A stretch of 64,000 bases of DNA from Poronia punctata (taxonomy: Eukaryota; Ascomycota; Sordariomycetes; Xylariales; Xylariaceae). The translations under genes were made by a program, and so were the position numbers. A model generated the notes under the pieces. It ran no database searches and had not been told where the DNA came from. It saw only the letters and a list, made by a program, of their open reading frames with translations. Positions within the stretch are counted from its first letter, which is position 1, and each line of letters opens with the position of its first letter. The stretch covers positions 25,126-89,125 of the forward strand of contig MU401615.1 of assembly GCA_022579005.1 (NCBI GenBank), in the 5' to 3' direction. This document shows, piece by piece, positions 1 to 10,713 of this stretch.

Positions 1-384
1 AAAATACCTACATAGTAGGTAGGTTACCTACCCTGCGTCATGTATCTTAAGAGACACATGTATTTATCTGTCGATTACTTTATGTGACAGAACCTGCCAT
101 ATGTTTATACGTGTATACTATGTACTCGTCCATATGTAAGTAGGCACTACGTGTACTACGTGTACTAGATGTGTAGAATCATTCTCTAGGTCTACATGAG
201 GTTAGGCGGTAGACCACCAGCACCACCCTTCATGTGTAGGTACTTTGTAATGGTCTCCAACATTCTGAGCGGTCCATCCGTTTACCGGTCTTCAACAGAC
301 CCATTCTTTCAAGACCTACCCCATTCAACCTACTAAAGGTAGTTGATCAAAACATCGCAACAAACACAAAATTCACATACGATA
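1..384. other. Intergenic / upstream of the DUF676 hydrolase gene
   Basis: This stretch has no open frame of note. It contains many TAGGTAGGT/ACCTACC-like short repeats that recur in the intergenic DNA of the whole window, and it presumably carries the promoter and 5' leader of the hydrolase gene that follows. No TATA box or tRNA-like box was recognised. Confidence 0.5.
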
Positions 385-2486
385 ATGAGCTCCTTTCCCC
401 TGGACTCCAAAAATGGCGAGCCTTCTTCTCGGCGCGAGAGCGGGTACATAACGCCAACTAAATCCCATCCGGAAGGCCTCTGGGGAGGGCTTTATAACGA
501 CCCCCGCACATCATCCAGCCAGTCCTTGACCCCCTCCCTTCCGGCTTACGAGGAATATGAGAGGCGCATACTCTTAGTAATCTATATTCATGGCTTCATG
601 GGGAACAGGACGTCATTCCAATCATTCCCAGCTCACGTTCACGAGTATCTGAAGCAGGCACTTCGTGATAGTCATGTCGTCCACTCTAAAATCTATCCGA
701 AATACAAGACATACAAGACTATCGATGTCGCTCGAGACAACTTTAGTAAATGGCTCGAGCCTCTTGAGACCCCCCGGACAGACATAGTTCTCGTCGGCCA
801 TTCTATGGGCGGACTGTTGGCTGCCGACGTTGTTCTGATGGCGAGTAGCCAGACCTCCGATAATGCTGTATGACCCGATGGGCTAACTACCGAGAGTAGC
901 CTTCCGTGGACCGGAGCCGGGGATATTTCAAGCATCGTATACTTGGCGTCGTAAATCTAGATGCACCGCTGCTGGGCATGCACCCGGGCATCGTTGTGTC
1001 TGGTATCTCCAGCTTGTTTCGGAAGAATGATGCTCCAAGGCCAGCCGGCTCGCCAGCCGGGCTTAGTCCTGGAGCTGCAGAGTCTACCTCGCCATTTTCC
1101 CTGACGCCCTCCGTGACTTCGTCGTTGTCCGAGGTACCATCGTCTCCGTCCCCGTTTATTTCCCCAGCTGTGACCAATGATCCATATTTCGACCCGAGTT
1201 TCCCTCAAGATGTTCGAACGCCGGAGCGGACTTGGTGGGGCAATGTCTTCCATTTCGTGAAGAAGCATAGTTCAGAGGGACTTATTGATGCGGCTACTAA
1301 CCATATCATGTCCCATCTGGAGTTTGGCGGCACCATGTTTGACCTGAACCGGCTCAAAACCCGTTATGAGGACATCCGTCGACTAGAGGATGTTGACGGC
1401 ATAAACCAAGCAGCATCTCCAAATGCCCCTCCCCAAGTACGTTTCATCCAGTACTATACTATATGTAATGGATATCCGAAGAAACAAAAACCACCAAAGG
1501 AGCCTCAATATAAGCAAGAGGCAGAAGCCACGTCGAGCGGTGCCTTTACTAGCTCGGCCCTCTCGACACCGGACATTCCGGTCGAACATCAGGATGTGAA
1601 ATACCAAAATGAGACAATCCAGCAAGACATTGCGATTCGGAGCTTGTCGAATAGTGAACGATCAAGCTTGGAGCTCCTTGTCCCAGAACCAATTTCTGAC
1701 GAACCAGCATCATATACAAAAGATACTCCTGTTCAGTCACAAGACACAGTCGGTAGTATACCGGCCCAAGATGGTCCAGAACACACAGAGAAGGGTGAGA
1801 CGGGAAGTGATATAAGAGAGAGTACAGTACCAACAAAACTCACTGACGCAGTAGCCGCTCTATATCTTGATCTCCCAGGAATTCCCGAGTTGCCGCCCCA
1901 ACCTGATGCGGTAAATCCGGAGCAGTTTACCGATAAAGACGCAAGGAAACTAGCAGAAAAGGAAGCAAAACGGGCCCAGAAGTTCTACGCCCAAGCGGTA
2001 AAGGACCGTGAGAAGGCCATACGGGATCGTGAAAAGATTATCGAAAAACGAAAAAAGAAGCAGGCGCAAGAGGCTGAGAAGAAGGCCAAAGAGGACAAGA
2101 AGAAACTTAAAGAAAAGGCCCCTGTTGACACCAGTAAGCATTCATCTACAACAGCGGAAGATGTTGGTATGTCCGTCGCACAACAACCGGCCTCAGCTCC
2201 GCCTGTATACACAGAAAGTCCTGGGAACATAGTGGGGGAAGACGAAATGGAAAAGGAAAACAAAAAGAGAAAGGAGCGCAAATTCTGCAACATAGCGAAA
2301 GTGCAAGGCCAGACCGACCCTAAGTGGGTCAGCGTCTTCATGAAGGACGTGGACGAGGTGGCTGCCCATACCGGGCTCTTCTTCACGGGTGACCATTACG
2401 AGGGTCTTGTGGGTGATGTTGGGGATACCATGGTTGAGTGGGTCCACGCTGACATGAGCAAGAGAGCAATGATGGAATTCCAGTAA
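385..2486 (+). CDS. DUF676-type alpha/beta hydrolase (lipase-like)
   Basis: This is a putative serine esterase or lipase of the alpha/beta-hydrolase superfamily (DUF676-like). Exons are 385-867 and 933-2486, giving 678 residues. The 65-bp intron has GTATGA..CAAG ends and a GGCTAAC branch site, and the reading frame is phase 0 on both sides. The ATG at 385 is chosen because the longer frame begins with TTG. Residues about 66-73 (YIHGFMGN) form the oxyanion-type HG motif, and GHSMG at about 138-142 is the nucleophile elbow with Ser140. The second exon continues the fold (NLDAPLLGMHPG) and then runs into a low-complexity tail. Residues about 490-560 are a Lys/Glu-rich predicted coiled coil. The C-terminal segment (GDHYEGLVGDVGDTMVEWV) is conserved-looking. 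An alternative 3' end exists: GTAAGT at 2483 and a T-rich tract ending in AG at 2526-2527 could splice out the stop and extend the protein by about 35 residues. The substrate is unknown; homologues are annotated only by domain. Confidence 0.85.
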
Positions 2487-2932
2487 GTTCAGCGAGAGAA
2501 GACAATAACTTCTTTTTTTTTTTTTAGCTCAGAGATAGCCCGGTTTTCATATTGTGTCACAAGAAGAAAACTAGCGAAGAGTTTTGGTAGGCGATTCCTC
2601 TGTATCTTGCGGATTGAACTATAGAACAAGACGTCCATCACATATTACCTTGAAAGATGTTGAATGTCTTAGCAGATGGTCATCATAGTATTTGTTTAAC
2701 ATCAAATACACTTTTCTTACATGTACTAACCTAGGTACCTAACTAGTATACATATATGAGGTGATGGGGATTTGGATCTAGACTAGATCATGGGTTGATA
2801 TATCCTTTTCTTTCCCTCCATCACAGTTCTATGTACTCAAGGTATACACGACGCCTTATCATGATATAAGACAAGTTAGTAGTCGAGAGCGTGTCCAAGC
2901 CGCAGTATGGCTTCTGGGTGTAACTCCGTTCT
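2487..2932. other. Intergenic, convergent 3' ends
   Basis: The 3' flank of the hydrolase gene. It contains a T(12) run at the possible alternative intron end, then AT-rich sequence with TAGGTACCTAAC-type repeats. Nothing else coding was seen here. Confidence 0.5.
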
Positions 2933-3189
2933 TCATCTTCTCCCCTGAACCCTTCCTCCGTTGTCCAGATCCTCTCTCTGTCCAACCGTAAACAACCAGA
3001 TACCCCATCCTATTAGAATCAGCACCCATAGGAGAGAAACCCGGCGGAATACAGGTTCAACAGGAGGCTTACCCTCTAGGATACCGTGATCATCGTAATC
3101 TCCAATGGAGCGTGTAACATGTCGTACAGCATACGAGTTTTGTTTTCATGTCCGCACGGGATAGGAGATATGCCGGCATATGGAGTCAT
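2933..3189 (-). CDS. Possible small single-span membrane protein (unconfirmed)
   Basis: A short minus-strand frame just downstream of the RIT1 stop looks coding. It reads GKPPVEPVFRRVSLLW, then a hydrophobic stretch (VLILIGWGIWLFTVG) and a charged tail that ends at a TGA (2933-2935). One model joins ATG 3189-3135 to 3075-2933 by a 59-bp GTATGC..CTAG intron and gives 65 residues. An unspliced extension of the second exon also reads DYDDHGILE before it, so the first exon is uncertain. No clear CTRAC branch site is visible. Only about 70 bp separate it from the RIT1 stop on the same strand, which is tight for an independent fungal promoter. I do not recognise the family. It could be a tail-anchored protein, part of the RIT1 3' UTR, or chance. 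Confidence 0.3.
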
Positions 3190-3257
3190 GTTTCGGTTGC
3201 CGTGGTAAATAACCATAACCAACCCTCACATTTAATTTCATTTCATTTTCTTTCCCC

Positions 3258-4664
3258 TCAGCCCATAAGATAGCTATTAACGCTCTGCAAAGTCGTCCGA
3301 CTAGGATTCGCCTCCGGAAACGCCATCATAATCCGTCCTAGTTTAGTCTTGATAACACTCTTATTCACGTCCACACCCGCGCCCGTCTCCGAAGACACAT
3401 AATTTCCATCTGCGTCAAAGAACTGACACGCCAGGGCGAGAGCCACGCCTACGGAGAGGTCTTTCCCACTTTCGCAAACAATCAAGACCCGCTTGACCTG
3501 GTCCGTCGCGATATGTCGAGCAGCGAAAGAACATATAGTCGGTAAAGCGGCGCGTAGATTGCGACTCGCAATCTTGGCTTGTTTGCCGATTCCTACTTCC
3601 ATGTACACCGGACTTTTCTCCCACGTATCGTGGGCAGTGGTACCAGGTACGAAAGCGATGGTTGGTGTGCGGTCTTTTCCTTCGGGCACTTTCCCGACGA
3701 AAATGCCAGGCAAGACTTGCACAGGGGTATTTCTATTTTTCCCCACAACACCAACATCATCATCATCATCATCCTGTTCTTCCTTCTCGCCAGCCACAAG
3801 AATCTTCTTCACAAGCTCAGGTAAATCCGCCTCGGCAGCCGATATCAACACATCCTTATTGCGCCAAAAGACGGAAGCAGTTAACCCCATCGCCCAATTC
3901 TCCGTATCGTCCCCCGCTCCCTGGATATACCCCCCCTCGCTCATCTCCCCCCCGACGACCCTTCGCGAACTAGTACAGCAAATGACGGGATGGAAATCCT
4001 CAAAAACCACATCCGTATCCATGAACCCGAGCTGCTGCGCCGCCGATTCGGGCGTGACCCAAAACGGCCTCAGCGGTTTCGAGATCTGTCTTCTTAACGC
4101 AGGGATATCCAATATCCCCAGTGCCTTCAACGCGTCTACATGTTCCGGGATCCTCTTCTCCGCTTGCGCATGTTCGGATCTCGACACGACTTGCGGAGGC
4201 GTGTACAAATCCAACTCATCCCCATCCCTATCCCCGAATAAAACACGATTAAGCACGCAACACCAAATCGGCACCGTCTTACTCAGCGCATCAGGCATCG
4301 ACTTCCCCCTCCTCGTAGAATCCACAATAACACATCCATCATTCTTGCCGATGATGGGCAAAAGATGGAGATTCAATCTCCTACAACTGAAATTCCATTG
4401 TCCCGCGTGACCGTCTGTGCTCTTGAAATAGGCCGATCCGGATTTGACTTCGGGATCAATGTACCAGCTTCCGCAACGCTCGTTGGCGATTAATGGACGG
4501 GTGGGGAAGATGGTTGTCGATATCTGGTTGATGAAGTCTGCGTCGATGAGGATGGAGCGCAGACGGTTGGATATGGAGAGATTGCTTCTTTTGAGATCGG
4601 TGAGGATTCGGGAGAAGTTGTGGTTTGCTTGGGGGGAGAATATTAGGTCGGATTCGGTGGGCAT
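3258..4664 (-). CDS. RIT1: tRNA A64-2'-O-ribosylphosphate transferase (initiator tRNA)
   Basis: Rit1 adds a 2'-O-ribosyl phosphate to A64 of initiator tRNA-Met, using phosphoribosyl pyrophosphate, and so keeps it out of the elongation cycle; it acts in the cytosol. The single exon encodes 468 residues, the usual size. Diagnostic blocks are ANERCGSWYI near residue 60, KSTDGHAGQWNFSCRRLNLH at about 80-100, IVDSTRRGKSMPDALSKTVP, and a C-terminal half with VLIVCESGKDLSVGVALA, a phosphatase-like loop typical of the family. The end (NPSRTTLQSVNSYLMG) also fits Rit1. The ATG at 4664 (ACAAAAATGCC context) is preferred over the in-frame ATG at 4727, which would add 21 residues (rich in Pro, Ser and Thr) without similarity. 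It is convergent with the upstream hydrolase gene. Identification is by sequence blocks and is firm. Confidence 0.93.
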   Translation of the reverse strand: MPTESDLIFSPQANHNFSRILTDLKRSNLSISNRLRSILIDADFINQISTTIFPTRPLIANERCGSWYIDPEVKSGSAYFKSTDGHAGQWNFSCRRLNLHLLPIIGKNDGCVIVDSTRRGKSMPDALSKTVPIWCCVLNRVLFGDRDGDELDLYTPPQVVSRSEHAQAEKRIPEHVDALKALGILDIPALRRQISKPLRPFWVTPESAAQQLGFMDTDVVFEDFHPVICCTSSRRVVGGEMSEGGYIQGAGDDTENWAMGLTASVFWRNKDVLISAAEADLPELVKKILVAGEKEEQDDDDDDVGVVGKNRNTPVQVLPGIFVGKVPEGKDRTPTIAFVPGTTAHDTWEKSPVYMEVGIGKQAKIASRNLRAALPTICSFAARHIATDQVKRVLIVCESGKDLSVGVALALACQFFDADGNYVSSETGAGVDVNKSVIKTKLGRIMMAFPEANPSRTTLQSVNSYLMG

Positions 4665-5369
4665 TTTTGTTTGATATGAAGGGGAGTGAGTGGGTGGAAA
4701 TGAAAGAGTGGTGGGTTTTTCTTTCATGGGCTGAGTCTTTATAGTTGTAAGTTATATATTTATATTTGTTATCTACAGTAAGTAATGAGTGTTCAGATCA
4801 TACAGTTGTTGAAAGTTTGAATTCCCACTGAAGTTGACAGCTAAATTCCTGACAGAGGCGGTTCCTTATCTTGACTGATTGGCTACCTACCTTCAGTTCT
4901 TGACCTTGACATTTCGGAATTTACCTGGAAACACCGCTTCTTGACAAATGGCATTTGACGTGAAATTTATTATAACCGGCCACTGTTCTAAAATATCTAT
5001 GAAAAATGATACAGGTATCTATACCAATTACTTCTTGCAGTTGTGATGGTCATTGCGAAAAGCAAGACCTGGCAACGAGAAAAACTGAACAGTCTAGCGA
5101 GTTGTTAGCGCCAAGCGGTATTTACTATCAGACGGTATCAAACCGATGATAGGCCTTCCGGTGGTAGATTTATCCAGAGTCAATACTCAGGTTGATATAA
5201 TTAAATCAAACTCCCATCACCGGACAACGGAAAGACAAATGGCAAATTTCAATAAATTTGCTATTCCAAGTACGCTCGCTGATCCCATTAAATATAGACA
5301 TCCCAGACTCCGTCCGACCATGCGTCGGCCATTTTCCCTACCTGAACAGATAAATACAACATCAAACTA
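4665..5369. other. Intergenic: RIT1 promoter region
   Basis: About 700 bp, moderately AT-rich, without a convincing ORF. It must hold the RIT1 promoter. A short GC-type intron-like sequence at the downstream end (5330-5369 read on the minus strand) could extend the neighbouring coiled-coil gene, see that entry. Confidence 0.5.
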
Positions 5370-6602
5370 TCAACAAACTACCTGCGCCTTGACAAGCACT
5401 GAGTAGTCACCCTTCTTCTCCTCCGGCCCCCACGGCTTCTCTACAAGAGCCGGCGTGATCATCAAGTCCACAGTATCACCTTTGCCCAGCTTGGTCTTCA
5501 TGTCCATCCAACTGCCACTGTAGGGGAACCCATGTCTAAGAGTGCCCTCAGGCCCGTCCGACATGACCGTCTGGTAATGAGACCTGTAGATTACCGTACT
5601 AAGTTCTGCCGAGTTTCGGACTATTTCCTCCGCTGTCTTCCGTATAGTTCGACTAGCTGCACCCGTACCGACGACGGAGCTTTCCATAAAAGGCTCAAGT
5701 GTGCTTAATAGGGAGTTGGTGCGGTCCAAGAGGAGAGATTCGTCGATAGGATACGACTCGTGGATCATGTTTGCAACGAGCATGCGCAAACATTCAGCAT
5801 GCGCATTGGGTATTGTTTTCGCAATGGTTCTACCCATAGCTGTGGCCATTTCCCCCACCTCACGTCCATATGCGCGACAGAATACCTCGAAGTTTCGGTA
5901 GATATATCTCCATATGAGGGCGCAGAGGATATACGGCGTGTTTTCCTTGGTCGATATATAGCTCTTCCAGTGTAGTGAAAGGAGCTTCAGTTCGGTTGTG
6001 ACCTGGCTCGGGAGGCCCGAAACCTCGATAGTTTTGTTGCAAAGATATTCTGTTGTAAACTTATAAATTTGCAACTGGAGCGCCTCCCAGCTCGCCGTGA
6101 TCTTGTCTGCGGCCGGGACCGATCCGAGTGTATCCACCGAAGATAAGTTGGGAAAGAGGCTCGGCTGGATCAAACGCCACATTTCGAACAACTTGACGCT
6201 CATCTTGAGATACTTCTCCTCAGCCCTTTCGACAATATGCCGAGGGATAGTAACCAAGTCATTTTTCTTCATATCCCCGCCACCGTTCCGTCTTTCCTCA
6301 TCCATAAGCTTGCAGACTAAACCGGCTACCATTCGCTCTTTCAAGTCGCTGCTCTCGATTGGCGGCGACAACACCACCGGGTCCTGTCTAGGCGTCTTGT
6401 TCTTTTCCACCGCAACGCCATTTCTCTGTCTCAGCTGAGCGTTCTCTTTCTCCAGAAGGGCTATTCGTTCCTGTAAGAGTGCTTGCTCCTTCGTCCACTC
6501 CTCCTTCTCGCCTCTGTAGCTCACTTTCAGACTACGATACGTAGTGTCTCGATCTGTCAGATGTTGCTGCGTCTCGGCTAATTGTCGTCGAAGAGAATCC
6601 AT
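5370..6602 (-). CDS. Conserved coiled-coil protein of unknown function
   Basis: A single-exon frame of 410 residues with a clear ATG (start MDSLRRQL). Residues about 1-62 form a heptad-rich coiled coil (RDTTYRSLK..LQERIALLEKENAQLRQRN), followed by a short polar linker and an all-helical body of about 300 residues (KYLKMSVKLFEMWRLIQPSLFPNL; WRYIYRNFEVFCRAYG; MLVANMIHESYPIDESLLLDR). The pattern of N-terminal coil plus helical domain and an SWMDMKTKLGK..VDLMITPALVEKPWG end is known to me from many paralogous hypothetical proteins of filamentous fungi, none with an assigned function. The frame ends at VLVKAQVVC followed by TGA. GTAGTT..TTCAG 40-bp splicing could instead add a short tail, but such an intron is unusually short. 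No catalytic motif is visible. Confidence 0.8.
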   Translation of the reverse strand: MDSLRRQLAETQQHLTDRDTTYRSLKVSYRGEKEEWTKEQALLQERIALLEKENAQLRQRNGVAVEKNKTPRQDPVVLSPPIESSDLKERMVAGLVCKLMDEERRNGGGDMKKNDLVTIPRHIVERAEEKYLKMSVKLFEMWRLIQPSLFPNLSSVDTLGSVPAADKITASWEALQLQIYKFTTEYLCNKTIEVSGLPSQVTTELKLLSLHWKSYISTKENTPYILCALIWRYIYRNFEVFCRAYGREVGEMATAMGRTIAKTIPNAHAECLRMLVANMIHESYPIDESLLLDRTNSLLSTLEPFMESSVVGTGAASRTIRKTAEEIVRNSAELSTVIYRSHYQTVMSDGPEGTLRHGFPYSGSWMDMKTKLGKGDTVDLMITPALVEKPWGPEEKKGDYSVLVKAQVVC

Positions 6603-8975
6603 GTTTTTTTTTCAATGGGCAATGAAGCCGTTTGTGAGAGACTGCCGTTGAAGAGACGGCAGTATGGGGCTTGGTATAGTACAAGTATACCTACCCAAGT
6701 ATGTAGGTAGCGTGGGTAGTAAAAAATTATTAAAAAGTTGTGAGGTATGAATATGAGACCGCTATTAGAGTTTGAAAAGGGATGTGGTCAGGCGCAACTT
6801 TGACAGATCAAAGCGATTTCGCTTGCCGTTCCATTATATGTCCGTGTCGGCTTTGGATAGTTGGGTAGTGTCAGACCGGTCCTTTGGCGCCTGCCCCATA
6901 TCTCTTTCCCACACGTTGGTAGCCCCTTTGTTCTTTGCGAAATGGTAGAAGTACTTATAGATCAGACTGAGAATGAAGGTGAACCGACGAAGCAGGCCTA
7001 GATATTCAAGGTAGGGACGAACTGGAGGAAGACCTGGTATTATGAGGTAACCGCCTAGATCGTAACTGCACCTTTACATAGTATGCCTAAAAACTGCAAC
7101 CCAGCCTTGACTTGGGACTGTCACAAGAGTAGGTGGCCCTCCATTAGGATAGGGTTAGGGACCTTAGTGCCAAGGGCTGTGGGCGCGAGTCTCCAGACTT
7201 GAAACTTATAGTTGAGGATGAATAGGCGGACCGGGCGAGGCCCAAAAACAAAGAATGGAATTTCTAGTCGCTTCTGCGAATTCCCGTTAAAGATACAATG
7301 TGTTTAAAAGAGGCGCGACGTGTTGTCGTTTTCATGTGAGGCTATAATGACCGCCCAAATGACCCGACATAAGATCGTGGTGATGAGTAGTACTCGCACT
7401 CGTAGGTCTTCAGTACTTGCCAACAGTTTTCTTGTTAGGGCGAAGCTCAGGGGCATGACTAATAACAGCCAATATAGGTACTGCCGGTCTGTACTGCGCC
7501 CCTCCCTAGGTATCGTACAGTACGTATAGGCAGGTTGATGTACTTCCAGTCCTCTAGAATCTGGAGAGTCTGGCACTCTGGTGTCTGGGTGTGTACTGGT
7601 ACAAAACCCAGCTGGCGTTATCCATCCGGAACTGGATTCGGGGAGAGCCTATCAAGCCTGCATTTATAGGGACAAAGATCACTAAAGTGCTCTAGTACTC
7701 CAAAGTAGGTACCAACCTGAACCCTGAACCCCCTTGTCACAGTTAGTTAACGTTAGACAACCTCCCTCTATCCAATGCTCATTTGTATGTGTACGCGTAC
7801 GTGTAGGAGATTTCGCATTGCGCTTGTAAAGATCAACAGTAAATGACGACAATTGTACAGCTTGTAGAGAAGCTTATTTCTGCGTCTAGTAACCCCTTGC
7901 AAATATAGAAAAAGACATGTGCCCTCTTAGTACCCCAAGATGGTCTTCGATGGAATACCTTCTTGGTACTTCTGATCTAAAGCTTCTTTCATACCAGTTA
8001 GTACTTCGCAAGCTGTCAACGCACCTTCCTCACATATAGCAGGGAGGCCAATGATGCCCATAAGTAGGAAGCCTATGCGCAGGACTGTACGACAACGTTA
8101 TCGGTAGTTCAATTGCGATTTGCGTTTACATACCTCTACATGCACATGGATATCTTATAGATTTTGGCGTTTAGGTTTGCGTACAGACACATGTGTGTAT
8201 GGCGGCTCTGCAAGCACTACAGTTGCGTTGTGGCTGGCTATAGCTTGATTACTAATCCTCTCAGGACACGAAATGAAGCCTGTCTCATCTAAAAGCGCTG
8301 TAACGACGTGCTGTCCCAATAATCTCAAACAGGCGATTTGGCTGGACGAGGACATCCATGGATAGTTTAGATACTAAAAGAATGTACACACTGTGTTATT
8401 TACCCCAATTTCTGGCTACCATCGCACTGACCCCAGTTTATCTCGGCGCCTTTACCGCATATCTACCGTCGTTTTGACACTGTGCTCCTCACCAACCCTT
8501 CAAGTAACATTTGGATCCAAAACAGGCACCGAGAACTTCACCTCCTGATGCGATACCTATTAAATATGTCTATCAATACAACATGAAGAAGAGTTCTCTG
8601 TTTCTTGATTACCACACATACGTCACTCCTCAGTACGGCTACAAATTACTATATCAAATCCTTGACCGAACACTCATCAACACACCCATGCTCTTTTTCT
8701 CCGCACAAAACCCGGCCGGACAGCCGATCGGGGTTAAATTGTTACTGACCCAAGGAGGAATCGTGTAAGATTGGCAGGGATTGTGAATCTGATAAGATGA
8801 CCGTCCTACCGTCTTTTTCGTTTTCGTCATATCCCGGAGGCGGAATACCTAGGTCTCTTCTCTCGTGACAAGACTATTTGGCTTCGTTTCATATGTGACG
8901 CCGCCAGGGTTTTACGTCGAGCAAGTGGAACCCGAAGATTGCATTGCAATCTTACTTCTCTTCGTGCATACTATA
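6603..8975. other. Long intergenic region, no supported gene
   Basis: About 2.4 kb between the start of the coiled-coil gene and the transporter. Open frames here are short (60-90 codons), several start only at TTG or GTG, and none resembles a known protein. Sequence is of ordinary composition with scattered TAGGTAC-like repeats. It presumably holds both divergent promoters. A 66-codon ATG frame on the minus strand (8155-8355) was seen but is not supported. Confidence 0.5.
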
Positions 8976-10402
8976 ATGCCAGAATCGAAGGAAGGCCATA
9001 GCATGGTTGACGAGAAACCGCAATCCGTGATAGCAGCTGCTGGGCTCGGTGGGCCCAGCGCCGATTTGCCTCGGTCTCCGGTCCCAGCAGCCTCCACGTC
9101 GCCCGAGACTGGGGATTCCGAGCCGCCAAATGGTGGGGTGCTTGCATGGCTGCAAGTCGCTGCCTCCTTTGTGTTATATGGTAATACACTGTAAGTCTCG
9201 CCCGGCTCCCAAGTCACACCCAGGTATTCTTGGGACAGGCTAGCTGACAACCTTATCCCAGTGGGCTCATCAACACCTTTGGTGTTTACCAGAATTACTA
9301 CGAGACGAATCTGCTGAAGGAATATTCGTCTTCAGATATATCATGGATCGGCTCAATCCAGACATTTTTCCTCATGGCAGTGGGGGTTTTCATAGGACCT
9401 TTATATGACGCCGGTCACTGCCGCATCCTGCTAGGCCTCGGCACCATCTGCGTGTCGCTGGGGTTCATGCTGACCAGCATTAGCACAGCCTATTGGTCCG
9501 TTTTTCTCGCCCAGGGTGTGCTCACCGGCCTGGGCACCAGCTGCCTGTCTATTCCCTCCATCGCCATCGTGCCGCCTTACTTCAAACCGGAGCGACGGCC
9601 CTTGGTCATGGGCATGGCGACGCTCGGCAGCGGTCTCGCATCTACGATATACCCCGTCATCGTGCAGACCTTGATCCCACGCATCGGGTTTCCCTGGGCC
9701 GTGCGAGTGCAGGGCTTCCTCACATTTGCCCTATGTCTCTTCGCCGTCATCGTGGCGCGGCCGCGCTACACCAAGAACGCCGGGAAGCGCACGTTCCGGA
9801 ACCTGTTCAAGGGCGCGAAGCTCCGCGACACATACTACATCCTCTACGTGACGTCCATCGTGTTCAACAACCTCGGCTTCTTCGGCCCCCTGTTCTATCT
9901 CCAGAGCTATGCCGAACACCACGGCGGCGCAAACCACCCCGTGACCAGATACTTGCTTGCGGTACTCAACGGATCTTCCGTTTTCGGTCGACTTGTGCCG
10001 TCGACATTAGCTAGACGCATCGGCATTCTTCCCGCCTTCATCCTCACCGTCTCCTTGTCTTCGGCTGCCATCTTTTACTGGACTAGCGTGACGAATCTGG
10101 CGGGAAATATCGCCTTTGCCGTCCTATACGGCTTCTTCTCTGGCGGCGTCGTGGCTTTTGCACCTGTTGTATTGACCTCGCTTACCGACGATCTTTCGTA
10201 TCTCGGTACTCGGTTGGGCATTCTTAATATCTTCAAGGGCATCGCGTCGGTTATTGGAACGCCTATCGGCGGTGCGCTTCTCCAGAGTAGTGGTGGCTAT
10301 TTGGGCATGCAGCTTTTCAGCGCCTTTTCCGTCTTGTTGACGGCTGTTTTTGCTGGGATATTGCAGATTATGCTGATTAGAGGCAGGAAGGAGGTCAAAT
10401 AG
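8976..10402 (+). CDS. MFS transporter, monocarboxylate-porter (MCT) type
   Basis: A major facilitator of the fungal monocarboxylate-transporter group, probably a proton-linked plasma-membrane or vacuolar permease. Exons 8976-9190 and 9262-10402 give 451 residues, the usual size of this group. The 71-bp intron has GTAAGT..CCCAG ends and splits the Leu codon within NTLGLINTFGVYQNYYE, the conserved TM1 block. Ahead of it is a polar N-terminal tail (residues about 1-55). Exon 2 shows SSDISWIGSIQTFFL (TM2), then hydrophobic spans throughout, a long PRYTKNAGKRTFRNLFKGAKLRD cytoplasmic loop near the middle, and FVGRLVPSTLARRIG-like motif in TM7-8 (here VFGRLVPSTLARRIG). The ATG at 8976 is used since the longer frame starts with GTG. 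The substrate cannot be told from sequence; relatives carry mono- or dicarboxylates or riboflavin. Confidence 0.9.
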
Positions 10403-10713
10403 AATATCGACAAAGCGGGATACGCTGAATATAATTTGGATCTCCCTACGTAGAGGGCTTGCATGACAGTAATTGGACATGGTTTTATGACATTCGTAAC
10501 ATTCGTGTCCGTCTTTCTTTCGACGGATTGGACTAGAACACCAGGACAATACGGATCTATGGAAGTACATATTGCCATTGACACAGCTGTATGATTTCAG
10601 TGTCGGGTGTCTTTCTTTGCCCCTTTTCCCTCCTTGAACGCCGATGATATACCACGAAAAAAAATTCCACGATGCATGAATGCTGAGTACAAAAGTTAGG
10701 AGGCAGGTATTGT
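10403..10713. other. Convergent intergenic spacer
   Basis: 311 bp between the stop of the transporter and the stop of FCF1 on the opposite strand. No open frame of interest. It must contain both 3' ends; no distinctive terminator structure was seen. Confidence 0.5.

Noticed and set aside
3493..4410. 305-codon frame antisense to RIT1
   Set aside because: Shadow of the RIT1 coding frame; no features of its own.
7304..7576. 90-codon minus-strand frame with hydrophobic stretch
   Set aside because: Starts with GTG; no homology or gene context.
8511..8768. 85-codon plus-strand frame before the transporter gene
   Set aside because: Starts with TTG only, with no recognisable family and no splice link to the transporter.
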